From: Mesodorylaimus sp. YZB2_4
Lineage: Eukaryota; Nematoda; Enoplea; Dorylaimida; Dorylaimidae
Reading direction: 5' to 3'
DNA length: 64,000 bases
NCBI GenBank assembly: GCA_030248295.1
Contig: JASANH010001725.1
Coordinates: 558,001-622,000, forward strand
The notes under the pieces are model-generated. The model had not been told where the DNA came from. It saw only the letters and a list, made by a program, of their open reading frames with translations, and searched no databases. Position numbers and translations under genes: made by a program. Below, one piece after another: positions 11,201 to 20,072 of the stretch (its first letter is position 1; the number at the start of each line of letters is the position of its first letter).

Positions 11201-13875
11201 CGATAATCGATCTAATCGTTGCACCAATCGCAATTGAACATTCTTGGCCTTCTCAGCCGCATCCCCAGTCAATTGATACCCGAACACCAGGTCGATCCAC
11301 GAGTGCAGTCGCTCCGAGACCCGCTCACTCTCCAGCAGCATCCTATGCCACGCAATGAATCTCTCACTCATCGCCTTTCCATCACCCGTCCTCTCCAACC
11401 ATCGAGGTAGTTCTAAATCTGGCAAGTCTTCGTGAATAGACACGAAAATATCAGCATCCGAGTAGAACTCCGGTATGGCCTCATCGGGCGTCCATTCGTA
11501 CTGCCTTCTCAACGAGCTCGGATACTCCTCAGGCACCCATCGGTGACGCACATGTCGACACAGAATCGATTTCGGAGTTCTTCGAGATTTGTAAGCATAA
11601 TATCCAATATCAGACAAGAATTCAGTCACGTGGTGAGGTGGTAAAGCCGAGCCAGCAACCGACGTATGGCAAGATATGGACCCCGATCGTGCACCGCCAT
11701 CGTGCCCGCTCTTGGCACCACCAGCACCCGTATTGCCACTAACTACGTGCTGTCCAGCAAACGTTTGTTCCAATTGCTGATCACCCTTCGTCAATCGAAA
11801 TTTGGTTTTTGTCAGATCTCTCCATCCACCACTTCCGCTCTTCTTGCCATCCCCCGACAACGGGTCGCATGTAAAGTCGCATATCCAGGGGAAAATCGGA
11901 TGATAATACGGATCGCCCATCCGACGTCCAGCGAACTCGTTGAGCACGGTCAAGTACTCAAAGTTCGACATTAGACCTCGACACCATCGATCGCACCACA
12001 CGCCCAATGACCACTGGCATTCATTGTCACTCTTCACGACCAAGCCCTTCACCACGTACTGCAAACACCGCCACAAGTCCAACCGACACCAAAAGTCGTC
12101 CACCTCGATTTGCACTGCATCTAATCTCAAGTCGGTGATAGGAAAATGAGCCACCTGATGGCAATGAGCCAATGTCGAGACCAGCTGATACACAACAAAC
12201 AGCAGACGATCCGTGTCCTCGCGCAGCACGTACGGATAGAACACAGCCGCATCCCAAAGTGTCACCCAATCCTTGAAATCATCACACGACGTGACAGCGT
12301 AGAACCAAGACCTAGTCTCGATTATGCAGGTGGGGACCAACATGTTCGGATGACGGTCCGCTATGCGATCGTTCGTACACTCGAGACGAGATCTGAGATC
12401 GTTGACTCGATTTTCTTCGACCGTCACGAATGGACATGGCAGCAAGTATCGACAAACGTGACGGACCAAATCGGTAACGGTCTAAAAGTAAAGAGCATAT
12501 GCTTGGGAACTGACCGTGACCACAGGCAAAATCCTGTCATCGCACTCCAATTGTTCTGCCACTTCTCCCATACTGATGACATGTCTCGAAACATGCCATA
12601 TATTTACACCCTCCCTCCGCCCTATCTTCTATCCCTCTTCGATTCTCCTCTGCTAGCAATTCAAAATCCGATTCCATTCGGACTTCGCCCCAGCAACGCT
12701 GTCATCATTTCTCGAACAGCTGCGATCTGCGCTGTTTCTTCTCGCCGGCGCGACGCAATGCTCATAAATTACATATAAAAACTAGATAGAACTCGAATCC
12801 ATCCTAGTCCACCTTCGCTTATTGTGCCACGACCAGTTGCACTATTGTGATTAAAACTAAAATATGCATTCTTAGCACCTCTTTCCAACATGCTTACTGC
12901 CACTATGCAACTAGCCCAAATAAATGACTGACCGATGCTTACTGTGACTGATTTGCATCTTATTCACCCAACAGCTGAAATAGTGCATAAGCATTCTTCC
13001 AGCATGTAGCAAACGATGCAATATGCACAGCACCCCTCGTCTTATCTAATCAGATGGACGATTCGCAAACCAAACACGTTTTCCATTGAAGTGCATTCAG
13101 TGCGTGCTAAACCTACGGCACTAGAAAAGTAGTCTAGCCTTCGTTTCCTGGCCAGGATTTTACTATCCCGTGAATCAATAAGAGCAAGTCGTGCGAGTAA
13201 ACATTGCAATCAATCTAGCCAGTCAGTTAGCTTCGTTCTTTTCGCCAAACTATGCAAATCGAACTATGTGCTGGATTTATCTAAGTGCAAAAACTAAATT
13301 TTAAACCTGTTTGTCAGTTTTTCAATTCCTACACCACGCAAAACACTTAAATCGTGTTTTATATAGCTCACTGCACGACCAGTATCGATCAACCCAGCTG
13401 GCATCATTGCGCGAACCCGGTCCGTCCCACACACTAGTGTACCCAGTTTGATAAGCTTCATCGGGGCCCCCTGGTCTCCACCCACCTGAGTCTGTTCCTC
13501 ACTCGCCAGTCGATCCTTGCTCTCAATCCAGGATAGCTCCTGTTGTCGTTCGTGCACCAAGTTCAGACAGGTCGAATAGGAGAGTTGTTGTTGACACATG
13601 CATTCATCCCTATTCACCCACTTCCGTTCTTCCGTCTCCTCCGCCCGATCGCTCGATGGCACACGTGAACACTTGACAAGAAACTGACGCCGATCGGTCA
13701 ACTTGGCTAGTCGCTGTATCCGATACGCACAAATCGAAGAAGCATCCTCGATCGCACCTCGGCCGAACTCGAGGGAGCACTCGTCGTGAGTCCACACCAA
13801 TCTCGTCTTTCCATCTTTCGCGGATTCACTCGCGATCAATCGATTGATCAGATCACTTAGAAAATCGATATTCAT
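5267..13875 (-). CDS. WDR81: WDR81 orthologue: BEACH and WD40 endosomal protein
   Basis: Recognised exons: 13875-13307, 12572-12515, 12481-11150, 11097-10921, 10047-9872, 9732-8891, 8185-6888, 6830-6547, 6362-6199, 6140-5921, 5854-5755, 5559-5267. WDR81 works with WDR91 on endosomes to restrain PI3-kinase activity and acts in autophagy. Diagnostic blocks match the family: FEYLTVLNEFAGR and YHPIFPWICDFT before the BEACH core; SRRTPKSILCRHVRHRW, EYPSSLRRQYEWTPDEAIPE and SWIDLVFGYQLTG in it; GNWLAYWEYELG before the propeller; IWDPFMG and KLLLLGSTTGNIELL at the C terminus. The start MNIDFLSDL at 13875 is the first methionine of the first exon after an upstream acceptor-like site. All listed junctions keep phase except 8891 to 8185, which is off by one base, so a small exon may be missing there. 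Confidence 0.93.
8203..8783. mobile_element. MITE with GCGCC-rich inverted ends in a WDR81 intron
   Basis: The ends are inverted copies: CTGGGG near 8205, then ATTGCACCGGTCTCAATTG with repeated TTGCGCC words on the left, mirrored by CAATTGAGACCGGCGCAAT and CCCCCAG on the right. About 580 bp long with no ORF of note. The sub-terminal GCGCC words recur at 18535-18610, just upstream of a FLYWCH-MULE remnant, so it may be a non-autonomous relative. I could not fix a target-site duplication. Confidence 0.6.
8781..8835. repeat. Short palindrome at the right edge of the MITE
   Basis: GAGCTGTTTAGTCAAAA is followed after about 20 bases by TTTTGACCAAACAGCTC, giving arms of about 17 bp with one mismatch. 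It may be a solo terminal palindrome of another small element, or part of the MITE end. Confidence 0.5.
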
Positions 13876-13989
13876 CCTCCGTCGAAACCAAAAACATACA
13901 TCACCTATAAAGGCATGATATCTGTCCGAATGTCGCGAACTTCTAAGAATCAAAAGGGATCTCACCCCGATTACTCACTTTCAAAATCA

Positions 13990-14490
13990 ACTTAAACTGA
14001 ACCCGTTTACTTCTAGCGACAATTAAATTTCATAAAAGCGAAATCATCCGTACGGTTTTAAAATCAAATCATAAAAACCCAAAAAAATTATGGAAGTAAA
14101 CGAAATATCGAACGAACGAGCACATGTACCGCGCGAATTATCAGGCACACTATTGGGTCACAGAAAAAGCGCTTTACAAAGAGAAAAGTTGCGAAAAAAG
14201 GAACTACAATTGGTTGAAACTAACAGTAAGTAAAGAGCAAGGACTAAGAAAACTCAATGCTTGAATGAACCAGCACCTTCTCACGTAACCGACGTACAAT
14301 ATTAGACAACCCTCTTGACTTATTTCCCGCTCAAATCGAAGAAAAGCGAAACCAAAGAAACGTTCCAAAAAAGAAAAAAGGCATAACCAGAACCTATAGT
14401 TCAGGAATTTGCGTTAAATATGAGCGAAAGCTTTTTTGTCAGACAACCTACACGAAACAAGGGTGCTTCTTTGACTGCTTCCCTTTTCTG
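13990..14490. other. Spacer between WDR81 and the PGRMC gene
   Basis: AT-rich spacer upstream of WDR81 and downstream of the PGRMC stop codon (both genes on minus). It should hold the WDR81 promoter. I see no ORF or repeat of note. Confidence 0.5.
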
Positions 14491-14492
14491 TT

Positions 14493-15273
14493 CTACGAAC
14501 CGGCTGAACTGTTCGTCGACGCAGTCATTGAGCCAGATGCCGACGCTGATCCAGTCTTGCTTTCTTCTTCTTCGTCACTGTAGATTTCCGGAACGTCGCC
14601 TGGCTTCAACAATCGTCCAACAATAGGATATTTCTCTTAAAAACAAGAACATTGCAGCAAACCTGCAATGTTACAAGGGCATCAGACTGACCAGAGAATT
14701 GAGCCGCCCATTCGCGCATGCCGTCCAATTCACTTGGTGTCAAATCGGATAAATCATCGTATGTGTCCCGAATAGCTTCCGCCGAAGCGACAAACGTCCC
14801 CAAACCGCGGGACGCATCGCGCCCAGCAAATATTCCATAAGGCCCATCTAAAACAACGTCAATATGTACCTCAGATGCTTTTTCTATTCTGATTCAGACT
14901 GATCACATTAGGTTATCGGTCATTTCTTCATTGGCCTAAGACTATCTTTTAATTCGCTCATGTCGCTAGCTAAGACAATATAAACCATACCTTTCCCATA
15001 CATGCGCTTTCCATTGGTCACATCAAAAATCTTTCCATCGACAGCGATACAAATTCGGCCATCTGAACGCTGAACACCATCGAATTCGCGTAATTCTTCA
15101 ACAGTCATGTCTCGCCGACGCATCGGGGGTAATTTTGGATTTCTCGGCTCTTCCGGTGTTGGTTTAGCAAATAATTTGGAGATCACCAATTTCCATATTA
15201 TATAGCAGGAAAGCGCCAATAAAATGACATCCAAGGCACCAATTTCTTTCACCGCCTCTTTAATGGCTTCCAT
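14493..15273 (-). CDS. PGRMC: Membrane-associated progesterone receptor component (MAPR, cytochrome b5-like)
   Basis: Three exons, 15273-14991, 14847-14692 and 14635-14493, join in phase to give 193 residues, close to the 195 of human PGRMC1. The N terminus has one membrane segment ([19 protein letters not shown]), then a Pro/Arg linker and the cytochrome b5-like fold: [44 protein letters not shown] and DDLSDLT. DGPYG holds the tyrosine expected to bind heme. The acidic tail EIYSDEEEE is typical. PGRMC proteins bind heme and support microsomal P450 enzymes in the ER membrane. The start at 15273 gives a normal short luminal N terminus; an in-frame ATG at 15321 would add 16 residues. The second intron is 56 bp, and the donor GTCAGT is chosen because it restores the family sequence [14 protein letters not shown]. 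Confidence 0.93.
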
Positions 15274-15289
15274 TTTCTCGGCAAGACAG

Positions 15290-16595
15290 CGCCGCCACGA
15301 ACCAAACAAAACGAAGGGCACGTGTGATAGAAATCAGGATAACTCAAATCTCTTTTTAAGATTCCTCTAATGAACCACAAATCTATCGAAGAAATGAAAT
15401 TTGCCAGTCTTGTTTCTTGTTGTTTTCGACCCTGCGCACATTTGTGTAGTGGAGCGTTATAGGTAGAACAAGCGTCAAAATGGCGGGAATTCAAATTTGA
15501 ATTTTAACCTGCCACGTTTCTCCATTCCTGCCAATAAACGGACAAAAATTAATATGAAACTCGACAGCTGTATTGTAAGAAGGCACAAAAGTAGGATGCA
15601 TTGTTTTATATTCTTAAATGCACAACACAGTTCCTTTTCCGTATTATACTTGGTGAATTACGCCAGTCACTTCTGATATTGCTTGTCTATTTCTCAAACT
15701 CGCCAAACATCACGCAATAAACAAGATAGAGCCAGAAGCAGCTATAAAATAAGGGGTTATCGAGCTAGCTCTTGTCCCAGAAATGTTTTGCCCCTTTCCG
15801 GTCTAGGCTCGCATCTCATAATTATCCCTCTTGTCTGAAAGAATAAGGCACTTGCACTCAACAGAATTCGATTTGCACGAAAGTAGGGCGCCTGTTTGCT
15901 TGATAAGATTTGGGCTCGCTTTCTCAGAGCCCTCTCTCTTATCAAAGATCGTTTTGCAAACAGATATTGAACAAAAGAGACAATGTACAACCTCACACAT
16001 TCCCCGCATCCGCACTTGATCATTAGAGTCTTTAGGAAGTCTCAATTTTGTCAAAGCATGCGGGGCGGATCAGCACAAAGGCCTCTTTATTGACCAATGC
16101 ATAGTACCCCGGCGGGAGCCACCAGGGGAATGCGGCCATTATGAGACTGCTTATGGGCATGAATTCAATTTCGTGCTATGAATAAGGTATGCGCAGCCTG
16201 TGCGTCTCATTCGAGTTCTCGAGTTGGAAAAAACGACTTGTATTACGAAGCCTGACATGCTTATGTCAAGGAGGCTTCTTTGCACGCTTAAAAAATCCTA
16301 TCTTATCACAAAAGGCACCTATTGCACTCGATTATCTGGTTCTATAAAATATAGGTCTTACAGTTGAAATCCTTGACCTATCCTAGGGTGCATTAGGACA
16401 AGCCAGAGGAAGGCCTAGGGCAAAGGAACGAGCCCACGCAGTTCACGACATCGTGTTCGATCCACCAACCTCATCTGTAAAACCTCGCAACTCATTGGAA
16501 CAGCCGCACGTGTCGGCCGTAACGAAGGCTCTGATAGTCCTGGGCCCAAATTGCGTATAGCGCAATTCATATCAGGAACTCAATACCAGATACCG
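15290..16595. other. Gene-poor spacer
   Basis: Promoter side of the PGRMC gene followed by about 1 kb with no supported ORF. Short overlapping ORFs at 15757-16054 lack any domain. Confidence 0.5.
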
Positions 16596-16599
16596 CTGA

Positions 16600-16960
16600 A
16601 TGCCTGCAGTAGTGCCCTGGGTGCACCTACGCAGCCGCACTACTGCACACAGCCCAGGGGCACGGCAGCAATCAGTCCAGGCGGGTCGTACACCAAGCCG
16701 GCGCACTATACTGCACCCAGACATGGCGTACCACAGCACCCAGCCGTGGCGCACTGCTGCACACAGCACAGGCGCGTTAAGCTGGAAGTATAGTTCGATG
16801 CGATGCGTCAAATAAGCTTGCGATGCGACGTTTTAGGCACCTTTTTACATTGTCAGTTGACCCAAAAGTGTCGCATCGCACGCTTATTCGACGCATCGCA
16901 TCGAACTATACTTCCAGCTTTAATGCACCTAGCCTATGTTCACTGCTGCACCTGTAGAGA
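16600..16960. repeat. Diverged minisatellite fragment
   Basis: Words such as GCACTACTGCACACAGCCCAGG and GCGCACTGCTGC are the reverse complement of the 20.07-22.71 kb minisatellite unit, with much divergence. A smaller relative (CACTGCTGCATCCAGCCCTGG) lies at 17438-17460. The fragment is interrupted by the palindromic MITE at 16780-16919. Confidence 0.55.
16780..16919. mobile_element. Palindromic MITE with TTA target duplication
   Basis: Left arm AGCTGGAAGTATAGTTCG and its continuation from 16780 match the inverted right arm ending at 16919 perfectly for about 30 bp, and the pairing runs on imperfectly to about 54 bp per arm around a 38-nt loop. TTA flanks both sides (16777-16779 and 16920-16922), as for PIF/Harbinger elements. 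It is inserted in minisatellite-like DNA and has no coding capacity. Confidence 0.75.
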
Positions 16961-17607
16961 TGCATAGTATCTTGTATAAAATGTTGTATATGTAGGTCTC
17001 TTGTTAAAACTAGGACAGATTATGACAATGCATGTACCAATCCCCTAGGTGACACGATTTGTACAAGAATGCTGTAGATATGGAGGTTGTTGTAATTAGG
17101 ATATGGACCTCGCCTGTCCAAGCGGGCGACTGGCGCCTGGACGGATGGATGAAAATAGGAATGAACGTGTCGTGTAATTAGTTGTCTCGGTGCCCTTAGG
17201 TTGTGTTTACTTGGTAGAATAATTAGTGTGTTTGCGCCTAGAGCGACTGTCTATACATATAAGGACAGGTCCGTACTTGGATTGGAGTTCGCTGTTTGGG
17301 CTGTCTCCTTGGAGGTCTCTCTCCGTTTTGCTCTTGTGAATAAAACCAGGAAAGGACGAGTTGCGTATAGTCGAGGTAGGACAGTCCAGCAACCTAACCC
17401 AGTAGGTTTACACACCCACCCAGTAGGTTTACACACACTGCTGCATCCAGCCCTGGCGCATTACAACAGCTAGCATAGCATAGCATAGCTAGCCTGAGCG
17501 CATGAAAGTCTGGTTGTAAAGCCAAGTGGAGTAGTCATACATGTCCTTCGTCATTGTGTCGGCTTCTCTGTTGTGCGGGTTATAGGCGTCCTGAGACTTC
17601 CTCGACC

Positions 17608-18276
17608 ATGTCGAAATCGAGCCTTGTGAATGTATGCCCGGAGGTGGCCATCACGTATCCAGTGGTCGAGCAAACCAACGTCGAGTGCATCCGATGGCAC
17701 AGTTGTCAATGTGGTCTCAAAGCTAGGGCCAAAAATAAACCACCAAAGAAACCCTTGTGCCACGATCGACATTGCTCATGCGTGAATTCAAAGTCGCCTT
17801 GCTCGCCGTGGTGTTCGTGCGGCCGTTTCTGCAAAAATCAGCGTCTGCCAGTTCGCTTCGGTGTCTGTGATGGGCAGAATGGTGAGCGCAGTGGTTCTTC
17901 CAACTCAGAAGCTTCGGATGAGTCAGGTACGCCTTCTGACTGTGATGAAAAAGATGAGTCGAGTTCGTCGAGCTCGTCGTCAAACGACGAAAACACGCAA
18001 GGTGCAGAAGGTAAATCCTCGATGTCGTCCGAACCTGGTGGACACTCGATGTCGTCCGAACCTGGTGGACACTCGATGTCGTCCGAACCTGGTGGACACT
18101 CGATGTCGTCCGAACCTGGTGGACACTCGATGTCGTCCGAACCTGGTGGACACTCGATGTCGTCCGAACCTGGTGGACACTCGATGTCGTCCGAACCTGG
18201 TGGACACTCGATGTCGTCCGAGCCCGATGAACCCTCGATGTCGTCCGAAACTGAAGAGCCGGTCGCGATGTCGTAG
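17608..18276 (+). CDS. Hypothetical protein with CXC-like cysteine cluster and 9-residue repeat
   Basis: A single open exon of 222 codons. Residues about 30-75 hold a cysteine-rich cluster (CQCGLKARAKNK, CHDRHCSC, SPCSPWCSCGRFCKN), resembling tesmin/TSO1-type CXC zinc-binding modules and cysteine clusters seen in some transposon-associated proteins. It is followed by an acidic Ser-rich region and nine copies of a 9-residue repeat, seven of them SMSSEPGGH. An in-frame ATG at 17554 would add 18 residues; 17608 (MSKSSLVN) is preferred because the cysteine cluster follows soon after. It lies between minisatellite blocks and next to a MULE remnant, so it may be a transposon passenger. Function unknown. 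Confidence 0.5.
   Translation: MSKSSLVNVCPEVAITYPVVEQTNVECIRWHSCQCGLKARAKNKPPKKPLCHDRHCSCVNSKSPCSPWCSCGRFCKNQRLPVRFGVCDGQNGERSGSSNSEASDESGTPSDCDEKDESSSSSSSSNDENTQGAEGKSSMSSEPGGHSMSSEPGGHSMSSEPGGHSMSSEPGGHSMSSEPGGHSMSSEPGGHSMSSEPGGHSMSSEPDEPSMSSETEEPVAMS
18019..18261 (+). repeat. 27-bp tandem coding repeat, nine units
   Basis: Seven units are virtually identical at the DNA level and encode SMSSEPGGH. The last two have drifted to SMSSEPDEP and SMSSETEEP. Because 27 is divisible by 3 and the unit has no stop in several frames, long open frames appear on both strands; the others are artefacts of the repeat. Confidence 0.9.
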
Positions 18277-18529
18277 AACGTTGCCAAGAGCAAATCCCCA
18301 GCCTCCTGAACACGACAACGCATGATCACGTGTGACTGATGATGGTTTCTACATCTCTCTCAGTTTTCGTGATGTTGTCGTTGCTTTCATTATCGCTGTT
18401 ACTTGGTAAATGACACATCGAACAGTCAAATACTCATGCTAAACCAAAACCGTAAATTCAGTCAAGACACGACGCTAAGTCACTTCCATACGCGTATTGT
18501 TGTGTTAGAGAGCAAGATTTTCGGATGTA

Positions 18530-19129
18530 GGCTATATGCGCCGTGTCCAGATTGCGCCGTCCTAATTTTACTTGTCCTAATTTCGCCTACGTACGTTTGC
18601 GTTTGCGCTGTGGCAGTGTACGCCGTTTTGGAGTAATGCTCCATCAAAGTCGAAGGTCAAATTTGGTTGCCTATAACCTTTTTAAGGCCGCGAATTATTC
18701 TCTCCGGCATAACTCCCTTGTCCCTCACGTGTGCTGGTCGAATCCAGGAATCCAAAAAGTCCACGAAATCCAAGAAGTTTGATTATCAGTATGGAACTTT
18801 TCAAAACCGAAAAAGGCAAACCAGCATGTTCGTATCAAGGATTTATCTGTCGCTTTGTCGACGAGAATGCCACGAGGAAACGGTGGCGATGCGTACGAAA
18901 AGATTGCACTGAAAAGTTATGGACGAATCCAGCGGATGAAAATCCAGTGCCCCTAGGAGATCACAATCACCAGGCGGATCCAGACAAGGCTATCGTCGTG
19001 AATGCGATCCACGTGATAAAAGAAAAAGCTCGAACCGACACAGCGCAAACACTACCACTGCGTTCCGCGAAAGTCGTTTTTTGGCCACACGGATTATGCA
19101 ACCTGCTTCTTAGTTATGCCTCATTATGA
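18530..19129 (+). mobile_element. FLYWCH/MULE transposon remnant
   Basis: The ORF from 18791 encodes MELFKTEKGKPAC, then a FLYWCH zinc finger (CSYQGFICRFV, KRWRCVRKDC, GDHNHQADP), then a helical VNAIHVIKEKARTD. This is the usual N terminus of animal MULE transposases. No MULE catalytic domain follows; the frame ends at 19129. Upstream, 18535-18610 has GCGCC words like those at the ends of the MITE in the WDR81 intron. I read it as the 5' end of a decayed Mutator-like element. Confidence 0.65.
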
Positions 19130-20072
19130 CTCTCGATGGATAGGAAGAACAACATGAGCCTGCAGCTGAGCTGCAGAGAGTGGCTGGAGGAAACGGAGGC
19201 GTGGAAGAGCGGGAGGTATACATAACTAGCGTTCCCACTGTGCTGTGAAAAACAAAAGGTGGAAGGGTATGTTTCAGATCTACAGTTTCTTATGTATGTG
19301 CTTAAAATCCTTGCGAGAACTGTTGTTTTGTTGTTGCATTTGCAGCTAACTACATCCTCAGCTAACTAATAACTTAACTCGGATTCCCAAGTACGAAGAT
19401 GCGCAGTAAACAGAAAATATGGTACAAAAGTGAATTATACTGTACGATTCTTCCTCGAAGCCCTTCCTTGTACTACAACATTAGGCAAGCATTAGGCAAA
19501 ATTAGGCAGCAAGCATCAGGCAAGATTAGGCAAGCACACTGACACACACCAGCCCATATTGTTGAGCAACAATAGCATAACTATACAACACTATACGCCG
19601 TGTGTCAATATTTATTCGCGCCCTGGGTTGGATGTACGTCGTTTTAGAAGTGTCAGTGACTCTTCGCCCGAAGGTTCGTCCATCGGATTACCTCGCATTA
19701 TGTCGAACATGTCCATGAATGGAATCCCTTTTGTTCAACTTGGTCCGCCAGCGAGACACGGTTCGATCATCCTTGATGAATGCGAACCAACTGAGTAGCC
19801 AAGCGTGAAACTGCGTTTCCGTTCGCATGCAAAAAGTTTTTCTAATAAAGAGCAGTGTTGTGACTGAAAGAAAAGACCCCCTTCGAACAGGTTGCATCCC
19901 ACCTAGCAAACTGTTCTCTCGGGTTTCGCCAACTTCCTGTCGACTAGCCTGTTCAGTTAGCATTCGAAAAATCAAAATTAGTACCTAAAGACTGGGATCC
20001 CATTTCGGAAATTTGACCACTTTTTAACACGGGCAGCTGCGCTTTAAAAACGGCCTGCTCTGGGTACAATTT
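19130..20072. other. Spacer with a small TTAGGC-rich patch
   Basis: No supported gene. A 79-codon plus-strand ORF (19559-19798) has no recognisable domain. Positions 19481-19536 hold four TTAGGC words and one TCAGGC separated by AAGCA-like spacers. Confidence 0.45.

Noticed and set aside
12146-12778. 210-codon plus-strand ORF
   Set aside because: It is antisense to the BEACH-region exon and the small exon of WDR81, and has no domain of its own.
16440-16475. Possible second tRNA-like B-box (GTTCGATCC)
   Set aside because: No A-box at a suitable distance and no cloverleaf pairing around it.
17838-18329. Long antisense and alternative-frame ORFs over the CXC gene
   Set aside because: They are produced by the 27-bp repeat, which lacks stops in most frames.
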